Shown one piece after another: positions 1 through 6,317 of a stretch of DNA of 8,429 bases; position 1 is the stretch's first letter; each line of letters opens with the position of its first letter. The notes beneath the pieces were generated by a model. That model searched no databases. It was not told where the DNA came from and saw only the letters and a program-made list of their open reading frames with translations. The stretch covers positions 1 through 8,429 of the forward strand of contig JBGTBD010000041.1 in the NCBI GenBank assembly GCA_041749475.1, given 5' to 3'. A program made the translations under genes and the position numbers. The stretch comes from JBGTBD01 sp041749475 (lineage in GTDB: Bacteria > Pseudomonadota > Alphaproteobacteria > Rickettsiales > UBA998).

Positions 1-58
1 CTTCCGAGAGCCGGAAATGTTGCCTTAAACGGTCCAGAAACTGAGGCTGGAAGCGGAT
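1..58 (-). CDS. dnaG: DNA primase DnaG, N-terminal fragment (cut by window edge)
   Basis: Only the first 19 codons are present, reading leftwards and off the edge. DnaG synthesises the RNA primers used by DNA polymerase III at the replication fork. The visible peptide after the start is RFQPQFLDRLRQHFRLSE. It fits the beginning of alphaproteobacterial primases as I know them (M-R-F-x-x-x-F-L-D-E-L-R-A-R-x-x-L-S-x-V), which precedes the CHC2 zinc finger; that finger would lie outside the window. The reading frame has an upstream in-frame TAA (minus strand, at about 84-82) and no ATG, GTG or TTG between it and the homologous region. The codon at the expected Met position is ATC (58-56), 8 bases after an AGGAG. 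A CTG at 64-62 is the only other candidate. The gene is divergent from the metallopeptidase at 127. The call rests on a short peptide, so it is probable rather than certain. Confidence 0.6.
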   Translation of the reverse strand, partial: MRFQPQFLDRLRQHFRLSE

Positions 59-80
59 TTGCAGTTCTCCTGTTGCAAAT
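57..80 (-). promoter_or_regulatory. Shine-Dalgarno of the putative dnaG, in the loop of a small inverted repeat
   Basis: On the minus strand AGGAG (71-67) lies 8 bases before the ATC codon at 58-56, ideal spacing for a bacterial ribosome binding site. It is flanked by a 6-base inverted repeat, ATTTGC (80-75) and GCAAAT (62-57), leaving the AGGAG in a 12-base loop and the first two bases of the ATC in the right arm. The site decides the start. The stem is short and AT-rich, so its folding in mRNA is only a possibility. Confidence 0.4.
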
Positions 81-100
81 TAAAATGAGTGCCCTACACT
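73..100 (+). promoter_or_regulatory. possible sigma70 promoter for the metallopeptidase gene
   Basis: TTGCAA (73-78) and TACACT (95-100) are separated by 16 bases and resemble -35 and -10 hexamers, each with four of six consensus bases. Transcription would start near 107, giving a very short leader ahead of the GAGAGG at 109-114. This is a pattern match only. Confidence 0.25.
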
Positions 101-126
101 GGTTATTAGAGAGGTTTTTTTTGCAA

Positions 127-819
127 ATGTCACTACCCGCATTCATCGCTGCCGGACGCTACAAGATTCCTCTGGAGATTAAACGCTCCCCATCGTCGCG
201 CCGCATCACCCTGAGATTCAATCCGCAGAATGACGTGATGATGCTGACGATGCCCTCTCATTGCCGTACCACGCAGGTCGCGGAATTCCTCTATAGCCGT
301 CAGGACTGGATCTCTGAGCATATCGCGACGCTGCCTCCGCGTATCCCGCTCAGCTTCGGCACGACCATCGAAGTGCTGGGCGAAGAACTCACCATCTTCC
401 CCGCGATGCAGAAGACGCGCCGCAAGAAAATCCTCCCCGTCCTCGCCTCTCCCGGCCGCTGTGAAGCGATCACGCGTGAGATGCTGTCGGGCATGCTGAT
501 GAAATACATCAAGCCGAAAGCCAATCGCTATGCGAAGAAGATCGGCAAGAGCATCGAGTCCATTACCATCCGCGATCCACATACGCGCTGGGGAAGCTGC
601 ACGCATGACGGCAAGCTGATGTTCTCCTGGCGCATGATATTCGCACCGAAATTCGTGGTCGATTACCTCGTCGCACATGAAGTGGCGCATCTGAAATACC
701 ATCATCACGGCCCCCGCTTCTGGATGACGGTCGAAGAACTCCTCCCCAACTACCGCGAAGGCCGCCAGTGGTTGAAGGAGAACGGCCTGCTGCTGCAGCG
801 TTATGGGCGAAAGCTTTAA
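127..819 (+). CDS. YgjP/SprT-like zinc metallopeptidase (DUF45, M48-type)
   Basis: A cytosolic metallopeptidase of the YgjP family (DUF45, minigluzincin-like fold); its substrate is not known. From the ATG at 127 the protein has 230 residues, normal for the family. It shows the family's R-W-G-S-C motif around residues 154-158 and then the zinc site H-E-V-A-H at 184-188, followed by H-H-H-G-P-R-F-W, whose last His (about 194) should be the third zinc ligand. No signal peptide or membrane segment is visible. The start is ambiguous. GAGAGG at 109-114 sits 12 bases before ATG 127 and 6 bases before an in-frame TTG at 121, and the frame stays open back to TTG 73 and ATG 85. Homology begins after residue 127's codon, so I prefer ATG 127. 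The TAA at 817-819 lies 16 bases from the end of the convergent gene at 836, and no terminator hairpin is visible in that gap. Confidence 0.9.
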   Translation: MSLPAFIAAGRYKIPLEIKRSPSSRRITLRFNPQNDVMMLTMPSHCRTTQVAEFLYSRQDWISEHIATLPPRIPLSFGTTIEVLGEELTIFPAMQKTRRKKILPVLASPGRCEAITREMLSGMLMKYIKPKANRYAKKIGKSIESITIRDPHTRWGSCTHDGKLMFSWRMIFAPKFVVDYLVAHEVAHLKYHHHGPRFWMTVEELLPNYREGRQWLKENGLLLQRYGRKL

Positions 820-835
820 GTGGGTTGTAACGTGT

Positions 836-1693
836 TCAGTGATATTGCCATAAAAACTTTGCTTGCTGGCGGAAGTCTTCACTAAACAAAATATACCCAT
901 CCTGATTATAGCCACTATACCAGAACACCCATTCATCATCATATTGGTCGTTCAAGTTCGTGTGTCCAATTAACTCAAGGTTGGTCCCCACCAGTTCCAT
1001 CCGGTCTCTGGCAATATAAAACCAGAGTGAAACAATTGGATCAGGCCCACACACCTTTGATACTTCTACAGGTTCCAAGGCTATTACATAACGTACTTCT
1101 GCGGCGGCACCATTTTGGTACGATTCTTTGATGCGAAACGCTTTTTCATCCAGCTGATTCCGAGGGTTAGATTCTGCATCACATAAAGGATTTTGCTCCA
1201 GTAATGGTTTGATCCTACTTATCAATTCTCGTTTCATATCGGTTGAGATAATGGCTAAATTATAATCAAGCCGTGCGAGAGGTATTTCCCGGGTTGTCAA
1301 AATTTGAGGAAGATATGTAAACGCTGAAGACCAACCAACATAGGAATGATGCTCGATATTCTTTGGTGTAAGTGGCTTATTCTGAGTAGGGTTAATAGTA
1401 TAAAGGTATTGATCAATCCCATACCTTTTATTGGAAGATCGGTTCGCGGCAAGTTGCTCCGGGAGCCCAAAAAGATGCCATTTAATTTTCTTAGGGGTTT
1501 TTTTCTCCTGCACACTGGTCCATTTACTGCCATCCCACGAGAAGAGTAATTTCGTACGGGAGAAATCGGGCTTATTATCAAGATAGCTCAATCCACCTTC
1601 ATAGACACCTACATAGTCCAAGTGATCTGCCGCTTGGACGGGAGAAAAAATGCAGCCCGTTAAAATACACAACAACATCAATTTTATACGCAT
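836..1693 (-). CDS. uncharacterised exported protein coupled to PBP1A
   Basis: I do not recognise this family. The frame is open up to 1798, but the start is surely ATG 1693. It has AAGGAGG five bases upstream and begins a clear export signal (MRIK, then a hydrophobic LMLLCI stretch). Processing could be by signal peptidase I after P-V-Q-A (residue 21 or 22), or as a lipoprotein at the lipobox L-T-G-C (residues 11-14). The mature part, about 263 residues, has two cysteines (171 and 215) that could form a disulfide in the periplasm. Its C-terminus is rich in Trp/Tyr, with WYSGYNQDGYILF at about 258-270. I see no catalytic motif. It is the second gene after PBP1A: the PBP1A stop lies within this gene's ribosome binding site. 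GC content is low: about 38% by hand count over 841-960, against 65% in a sample of the metallopeptidase gene (421-480). This suggests recent acquisition. A role at the cell wall is inferred from position only. Confidence 0.82.
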   Translation of the reverse strand: MRIKLMLLCILTGCIFSPVQAADHLDYVGVYEGGLSYLDNKPDFSRTKLLFSWDGSKWTSVQEKKTPKKIKWHLFGLPEQLAANRSSNKRYGIDQYLYTINPTQNKPLTPKNIEHHSYVGWSSAFTYLPQILTTREIPLARLDYNLAIISTDMKRELISRIKPLLEQNPLCDAESNPRNQLDEKAFRIKESYQNGAAAEVRYVIALEPVEVSKVCGPDPIVSLWFYIARDRMELVGTNLELIGHTNLNDQYDDEWVFWYSGYNQDGYILFSEDFRQQAKFLWQYH

Positions 1694-1698
1694 CGCGC

Positions 1699-1706
1699 CC
1701 TCCTTA
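1699..1706 (-). promoter_or_regulatory. strong ribosome binding site overlapping the PBP1A stop codon
   Basis: On the minus strand the string TAAGGAGG holds both the PBP1A stop TAA (1706-1704) and the Shine-Dalgarno AAGGAGG (1705-1699). The ATG at 1693 follows after five bases. Ribosomes finishing PBP1A therefore stop on the initiation site of the exported-protein gene, the classic layout for translational coupling. The same site excludes the upstream in-frame extension of that gene. Confidence 0.85.
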
Positions 1707-3995
1707 TTGCCGCTTCTGCCCCGGGTAAGAATATTCCATCTTGTCCTTATCGAACAACTTATCCCAGAATTCTTCGCCCAATAACCCTTCCGTGTCATCG
1801 TCGGCGGGGGCTTGGCGGGTAGGCTCGGCTTCGGCGGGTTGCCGGGCGGGTGCTTGCTGTGTGGGCTGGCCGTCTTCGGTCACGGGCATTGTGCCTGTAT
1901 CCTGCGGGGGCTGATAGGGCGCGTCACCGGGGTTGCCGTTCCAGGGGAGGGTCTCGTTCTGGTATTGTTGGTAGTTCACCGGCAGGTAGGCCTCGGCTTT
2001 GCCTTTATGGGCTGCCATCATGTAGGTTTTCCAGATACGCGCTGGCAGGTTACCGCCGGTCACATCCTTCATCGGTGTGTTATTATCGTTCCCTACCCAG
2101 ACGCCCGTCACCAGTTGCGGGGTATAGCCCATGAACCATGCGTCCTTATAGTCGGATGTCGTACCCGTCTTCCCCGCAGCGGAACGGCCTATTGCTGCGC
2201 CGCGGCCCGTACCGCCCCAGATGACGGCGGAGAGCATCGAATTCATCTCCGTCACCACCTTCTGGCTGAGGACGATGATGGTCAGCGGCGGCTGTTGCTG
2301 GAATAATATCTTACTGTCGCGCTGGCGGCGGATCTCGCGGATGGCATAAGGCCGTACGCCGTGGCCGTTATTGGCGAGGTGGGCGTATGCGCCCGTCATC
2401 TCCAGCAAATTCACCTCCCCTGCTCCCAATGCCAGACTCGGCGCGTTGGGGAGTTTGGTCTTGATGCCGAGGCGACGGGCGGTGTTGATGACGCGGCTGA
2501 TGCCGACCGACTGGCCGAGCTGGACGGCGATGGTGTTGATGGAGCGAGACATCGCTTCACGCAACGTCACCGTGCCGAAATGTTCATTCTTGTAATTGGT
2601 GGGCCGCCATTTTCCTATTTGAATCGGCTTGTCGTCCAGCAGTGAATCGGGTGTATAGCCTGCTTCCATCGCGGTAAGATAGACAAACATCTTGAAGGCG
2701 GAGCCGGGTTGGCGTTTGGCTTGCACGGCGCGGTTATACTGACTTTTCCTATAGTCGATACCACCGATCATGGCTACCACCGCGCCGTCCGGCTCCATCG
2801 AAACCAGTGCCGTCTGGCTGGCTTTGCTTTTCTCGCGCACCTCTTCCGTCATCACGGTCTCGACGGCGGATTCAGCTTCGCGTTGGTATTCAGGTTTCAG
2901 CGTGGTCTCGACGACCAGATCCTCCTGCACATTGCCGAGATACCCGGCGAGGGAATCGACGACCCAGTCGGAGAAGAAGCGCGCGCTGATCGCCTCGCCG
3001 TCGGTCAGGCGGGAGGGGAATTTCAATTCTTTCAAGGCGGCGGCGACTTCCGCTTCGGAGATGATGCCTGCGTCCTCCATGTTCAATAACACCTGATGTG
3101 CGCGCTTGGCGGAGAGTTCGGCGTTGGCGGAGGGTGCGTAGCGCGACGGAGCTTTGAGTAGTCCCGCGATAACGGCGGATTGGGCGACGGAGAGGTCACG
3201 GGCAGGGATGCCGAAATAATGCCGCGCAGCCGCGTCCACCCCGAAATTCCCTGCGCCGAGATAGACGCGGTTGAGATAAATACTAAGGATTTCTTGTTTA
3301 GAAAAACGTCGCTCCAGCCAGAAGGCGAGGATCATCTCCTGGAATTTGCGTTTGAACGTACGCTCGGGGCTTAAGAATACGTTCTTCGCCAATTGCTGGG
3401 TGATAGTGCTTCCGCCCTGCACGAAGCGGCCTTGCCAGAGATTCACCATCATCGCGCGGGCGATACCGAAAGGGTCTACGCCGTAATGCTCGAAGAAATT
3501 GCGGTCTTCCGTGGCGACGACGGCGGCGACGAGCGAGGGCGGGACTTCCTTGAAGGTGAGATAATCGCCGCGCACTTCGCCGTAGGTGCCGATGATGTCG
3601 CCCTCTGCGGAAAGCACCTTGATGCCCACGGCCTTGCGCGGGTTGCCGAGGCCGCTGATATCCGGCAGGTCGGACACGAAATAGATTAATGCGCCGAAGA
3701 CGAGGATGGTCAGCGTCATCAGCAGCGAGCCGATGGTAGCGAGCGACAAGCGTGGGCGGAAGCGTTTGATATTTTTCTTCAGCCATAGCAATGGTCGTGT
3801 GCGTGTACTGCTGACGATAACGCGGCGCTTAGGGAGACGCTTGACGGAGGCGGGCTTGCCTTTGCTGGGGGAGACAGTGCCGGAGGCATGGCGCGATTTG
3901 CTGGCAGGTTTGCTGCTGCCGGAGGTGAGCGACGGGCCTTTCCTGCCGCCTGTACCAGTTCCCTTGCCCTTCCCGCCTTTCGATTTGTCGTTCAT
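1704..3995 (-). CDS. mrcA: bifunctional class A penicillin-binding protein, PBP1A family
   Basis: Inner-membrane peptidoglycan synthase that polymerises lipid II (glycosyltransferase) and crosslinks peptide stems (DD-transpeptidase). The 763 residues comprise a basic Lys/Gly/Ser-rich cytoplasmic tail (1-80) and one membrane anchor (about 84-107). The GT51 domain follows, with catalytic E163 in E-D-R-N-F-F-E-H, GGSTITQQLAKN at 194-205, R-K-F-Q-E at 216-220 and LNRVYLGAGNFGVDAA at 241-256. The transpeptidase domain has the nucleophile motif S432-A-F-K435, S485-I-N487 and K609-T-G611. All catalytic motifs are intact. A Pro/Gln/Ala-rich stretch (about 690-730) leads to an acidic tail ending in EEFWDKLFDKDK. 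The start ATG at 3995 has AAGGCAAGG just upstream. It is a little shorter than E. coli PBP1A, which I attribute to a reduced insert between the two domains. It is divergent from cyaY, and the exported-protein gene follows in the same operon. Confidence 0.96.
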   Translation of the reverse strand: MNDKSKGGKGKGTGTGGRKGPSLTSGSSKPASKSRHASGTVSPSKGKPASVKRLPKRRVIVSSTRTRPLLWLKKNIKRFRPRLSLATIGSLLMTLTILVFGALIYFVSDLPDISGLGNPRKAVGIKVLSAEGDIIGTYGEVRGDYLTFKEVPPSLVAAVVATEDRNFFEHYGVDPFGIARAMMVNLWQGRFVQGGSTITQQLAKNVFLSPERTFKRKFQEMILAFWLERRFSKQEILSIYLNRVYLGAGNFGVDAAARHYFGIPARDLSVAQSAVIAGLLKAPSRYAPSANAELSAKRAHQVLLNMEDAGIISEAEVAAALKELKFPSRLTDGEAISARFFSDWVVDSLAGYLGNVQEDLVVETTLKPEYQREAESAVETVMTEEVREKSKASQTALVSMEPDGAVVAMIGGIDYRKSQYNRAVQAKRQPGSAFKMFVYLTAMEAGYTPDSLLDDKPIQIGKWRPTNYKNEHFGTVTLREAMSRSINTIAVQLGQSVGISRVINTARRLGIKTKLPNAPSLALGAGEVNLLEMTGAYAHLANNGHGVRPYAIREIRRQRDSKILFQQQPPLTIIVLSQKVVTEMNSMLSAVIWGGTGRGAAIGRSAAGKTGTTSDYKDAWFMGYTPQLVTGVWVGNDNNTPMKDVTGGNLPARIWKTYMMAAHKGKAEAYLPVNYQQYQNETLPWNGNPGDAPYQPPQDTGTMPVTEDGQPTQQAPARQPAEAEPTRQAPADDDTEGLLGEEFWDKLFDKDKMEYSYPGQKRQ

Positions 3996-4018
3996 TGCCT
4001 TGCCTTGTGTAGGCTCGT

Positions 4019-4034
4019 GATTTACATGTTAATC
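4019..4034. promoter_or_regulatory. imperfect palindrome between divergent PBP1A and cyaY
   Basis: GATTTACATGTTAATC is a 16-base dyad in which seven of eight symmetric pairs match (the exception is the T/T pair at 4023/4030). It lies in the middle of the 57-base gap between the PBP1A start (3995) and the cyaY start (4053), where promoters of both genes must be. A weak cyaY promoter can be drawn through it (TTGTGT at 4005-4010, GTTAAT at 4028-4033, 17-base spacing). A regulator binding here could act on both genes. The regulator is unknown and chance is not excluded. Confidence 0.35.
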
Positions 4035-4052
4035 AACCATGAGGCAATAGTT

Positions 4053-4394
4053 ATGGATTTAACCGAATCCGATTTCCACCGCGTCGCCGACGCCTACCTT
4101 GAGAACTTGTTCGAAATGCTTGAGGAGCAGGACGTTGAAGGTGCGCTCGATATCGATCTGCAGGACGGCGTGTTGAAAATCCTCACCGATTCGGGGAAGA
4201 CGTTCATCATCAACAAGCACGGCGTGGCCAAGGAAATCTGGCTGGCATCGCCCTTAAGCGGTGGCCTGCACTTTTCCCCAGCCGATAATGGCAATGACTG
4301 GAAACTCTCTGACGGGCGGCGGCTTTCCGTCGTCATCTCCGAAGAGCTAAGCCACGAGACGGGCAATGAATTTGATGTGGCGACCGATGTGTGA
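4053..4394 (+). CDS. cyaY: iron donor protein CyaY (bacterial frataxin)
   Basis: Cytosolic frataxin homologue that binds iron on an acidic surface and modulates iron-sulfur cluster assembly through the cysteine desulfurase IscS. The protein has 113 residues, close to the E. coli length of 106. The first helix is strongly acidic (E5, D7, D13, E17, E21, E24, E25, D27, E29), as expected for the iron-binding ridge. The beta-sheet signature follows as I-N-K (53-55) and EIWLASPLSGGLHF (61-74), which resembles the eukaryotic and alphaproteobacterial W-L-x-S-P-x-S-G form. The start at ATG 4053 is chosen because GAGG (4041-4044) lies eight bases upstream and the next residues match the family's N-terminus. 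The in-frame ATG at 4026 lacks such a site. It is divergent from PBP1A and codirectional with the ABC transporter 114 bases downstream. No iron-sulfur genes are nearby. Confidence 0.92.
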   Translation: MDLTESDFHRVADAYLENLFEMLEEQDVEGALDIDLQDGVLKILTDSGKTFIINKHGVAKEIWLASPLSGGLHFSPADNGNDWKLSDGRRLSVVISEELSHETGNEFDVATDV

Positions 4395-4395
4395 A

Positions 4396-4404
4396 TGGTA
4401 TAGA
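4396..4404 (+). promoter_or_regulatory. possible extended -10 promoter for the ABC transporter
   Basis: TGGTATAGA just after the cyaY stop resembles an extended -10 element (TGn then TATAAT, four of six hexamer bases). No good -35 is seen at the right distance, which such promoters tolerate. If it is active, the palindromic repeat at 4424-4485 would be transcribed as part of the transporter's leader. Confidence 0.2.
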
Positions 4405-4423
4405 TAAGCATCACCCATATCCT

Positions 4424-4485
4424 GTCACCCCGCCCTTATGACGGGGGTCTGGTCGGGCCGGATGCCGTCATGAAGACGGCATGAC
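4424..4485. repeat. two-hairpin palindromic intergenic repeat (GTCA...TGAC ends)
   Basis: The element starts GTCACCCCG and ends GACGGCATGAC, so its outermost GTCA (4424-4427) and TGAC (4482-4485) are inverted. Inside are two hairpins. The first pairs ACCCC (4427-4431) with GGGGT (4444-4448). The second pairs ATGCCGTC (4462-4469) with GACGGCAT (4475-4482), eight perfect base pairs around a five-base loop. The layout recalls the dispersed palindromic elements of Rickettsiales and related genomes that begin TGTCA-CCCCG and end in GGCATGACA. It lies between codirectional genes, so it could be a mobile repeat, a partial terminator, or a structured leader for the ABC transporter. Only one copy is in this window, so dispersal is inferred. 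Confidence 0.6.
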
Positions 4486-4508
4486 GCTTGGATTAAGAGT
4501 TTAGAAAA

Positions 4509-6305
4509 ATGCGATTCTCCGGTGAAATCAAGGCTCCGCAAGGAGCGGAAGAGCTTAAAAAGGGCGAGCTGAAAAGTCTGCGGCTGGTGATGGGCTATCT
4601 TAAGCCATACCGCGTGCAGTTGGCCGTGGCCATCCTTTCCATGATGATGACGACCGTCGTAGTGCTGGGGCTTGGCAAGGGGTTACAGCATCTCGTCGAT
4701 CGCGGTATCGCCACCAAGAATGCGGATTTGCTTTATAACGGGTATCTGACGTTGCTGGCCTGTGTCGCGCTGTTCTCGGTCGCGACCTATATCCGATTTA
4801 CGCTGGTGACGTGGATCGGTGAGAAGCTGGTCGCTGACTTGCGCGGGGATATCTATAAAAAGCTAGTGCAGATGGATGTGATGTTCTTCGAGACGCATCG
4901 CACGGGGGATCTGCTATCGCGTATCACCACGGATACAACGTTGTTGCAGACACTGCTTGTGGGTTCAGTCGCTGTGGCGCTCCGGAATTGTTTCCTGTTC
5001 ACCGGCGGGGTTGTGCTGCTCTTTTTCACCAGCGCGGAGTTGACGGGGTATGTCGGGCTCATCGTCCCCCTGGTCGTCATCCCCATCATCATCCTCGGGC
5101 GGCGCTTGCGCAAATTATCGCGCGATGCGCAAAATAAGGTGGCGGAAGTCAATATCCATGCCGAGGAGACGCTTTCGGCAATTCGTACTGTACGCGCATT
5201 GGCGTTGGAGGATTATGAGAGCGCGCGGTTCCAGGCGAAGGTGGATACCGCCCTGCAGGCCGGGATGCGCCGCATTCGTTCCAAGGCGCTGATGATTTCA
5301 CTCGTCATTCTTTTGGTACTTGGCGCAGTATCGACGGTGCTCTGGATCGGCGGAATGGATGTCATCAAAGGTAATATCTCCGCCGGGGAACTGTCTTCGT
5401 TCATTTTCTATGCGGTGCTGGTCTCAGGGTCAGTCGGGGCCATTAGCGAGGTATTCGGAGATTTGCAAACAGCTGCCGGGTCATCCGAGCGGTTGATGGA
5501 ACTTCTGATACTTGAGCCGGACATCGTCGCCCCCGCCTTACCCGCCCCTCTTCCGGCGCGTCTGCGCGGTGAAATCACATTCGATAATGTGACGTTCTGC
5601 TATCCGTCACGGCCCGACACCAAGGCGCTAGAGGAATTTTCACTTACTGTCGCACCGGGCGAGACGGTCGCGCTCGTTGGGCCTTCGGGCGCAGGGAAAT
5701 CGACCATCTTCCAACTATTGCTGCGTTTTTATGACCCTTCACAAGGCACACTGTCCGTAGACGGGCTTGCGTTGCCGACATTACATCCGCAGGAATATCG
5801 CCGTCATATCGGTCTCGTCCCGCAAGACCCTGTCATCTTCTCCGCCGATGCGTGGGAGAATATCCGTTGTGGGAACCCCACCGCGAGCAAGGAAGAAATC
5901 CTCGCCGCTGCGCGCAAAGCCGAGGCGCTTGAATTCCTTGAGGCGCTGCCGCAGGGCATGGATACCTATCTCGGAGAAAAGGGCGTGCGGATTTCGGGCG
6001 GGCAACGGCAGCGTATCGCCATCGCCCGGGCTTTGGTGCGGAACCCGGATATTCTGTTGCTGGATGAGGCGACCAGTGCGCTCGATTCCGAGAATGAGCA
6101 GAAGGTGCAGCATGCGCTCACCCAACTCACGGGCCAGCACACCACCCTCGTCATCGCGCACCGTCTTTCCACCGTGCAGAATGCCGACCGCATCGTCGTT
6201 CTCGACGAGGGCCGCATCCAGAGTATCGGAACCCATGCGGAACTGATGCAACGTTCCGAACTTTATAACAGGCTGGCGACCATGCAGTTCAGCGCTGCGG
6301 CGTAA
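4509..6305 (+). CDS. MsbA-related ABC exporter, fused permease and ATPase half-transporter
   Basis: A 598-residue half-transporter expected to work as a homodimer in the inner membrane, exporting a lipid or hydrophobic compound. The substrate cannot be read from sequence. The permease domain has about six membrane helices (roughly 34-56, 76-98, 145-172, 178-197, 261-283, 294-315), with the coupling-region motif FFETHRTGDLLSRITTD at 126-142. The ATPase domain is complete: Walker A GPSGAGKST at 391-399, Q-loop Q439 in VPQDPVIF, signature ISGGQRQR at 495-502, Walker B ILLLDE at 515-520 and switch His551. It resembles the alphaproteobacterial MsbA-related family (TIGR02204 type) more than true MsbA, so I give no symbol. 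The start ATG 4509 has only a weak AAGAG (4495-4499), but no better start is seen. It may be read from the cyaY promoter or from a possible extended -10 at 4396. It ends against the REP pair at 6318-6462. Confidence 0.95.
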   Translation: MRFSGEIKAPQGAEELKKGELKSLRLVMGYLKPYRVQLAVAILSMMMTTVVVLGLGKGLQHLVDRGIATKNADLLYNGYLTLLACVALFSVATYIRFTLVTWIGEKLVADLRGDIYKKLVQMDVMFFETHRTGDLLSRITTDTTLLQTLLVGSVAVALRNCFLFTGGVVLLFFTSAELTGYVGLIVPLVVIPIIILGRRLRKLSRDAQNKVAEVNIHAEETLSAIRTVRALALEDYESARFQAKVDTALQAGMRRIRSKALMISLVILLVLGAVSTVLWIGGMDVIKGNISAGELSSFIFYAVLVSGSVGAISEVFGDLQTAAGSSERLMELLILEPDIVAPALPAPLPARLRGEITFDNVTFCYPSRPDTKALEEFSLTVAPGETVALVGPSGAGKSTIFQLLLRFYDPSQGTLSVDGLALPTLHPQEYRRHIGLVPQDPVIFSADAWENIRCGNPTASKEEILAAARKAEALEFLEALPQGMDTYLGEKGVRISGGQRQRIAIARALVRNPDILLLDEATSALDSENEQKVQHALTQLTGQHTTLVIAHRLSTVQNADRIVVLDEGRIQSIGTHAELMQRSELYNRLATMQFSAAA

Positions 6306-6317
6306 TCCTTATTATCA

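Noticed and set aside
820..835. Terminator between the convergent metallopeptidase and exported-protein genes
   Set aside because: The gap is 16 bases and has no hairpin or T-run.
133..942. 269-codon open frame on the minus strand opposite the metallopeptidase
   Set aside because: It is a shadow of a GC-rich gene. The plus strand carries the HEVAH zinc site and family motifs, while the minus product is His/Arg/Ala-rich with no recognisable domain, and it also overlaps the end of the exported-protein gene.
1694..1798. Longer start (ATG 1798) for the exported-protein gene
   Set aside because: It would overlap the PBP1A tail and add 35 residues ahead of a clear signal peptide. ATG 1693 has a strong AAGGAGG at ideal spacing.
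1812..3689. Several plus-strand open frames opposite PBP1A
   Set aside because: All are antisense to an intact, strongly conserved coding frame; their products are low-complexity and lack domains.
3298..3786. 162-codon minus-strand frame inside PBP1A
   Set aside because: Out of frame with PBP1A, whose catalytic motifs are intact through this stretch. The product is an Arg-rich shadow.
3888..4052. N-terminal extension of CyaY to 3888 or 4026
   Set aside because: The extension covers the PBP1A start and the divergent promoter gap. CyaY homology and a GAGG site both point to ATG 4053.
5767..6251. Open frames on both strands within the ABC transporter ATPase domain
   Set aside because: The transporter frame carries Walker A, signature, Walker B and switch His without interruption; the others are GC-driven shadows.
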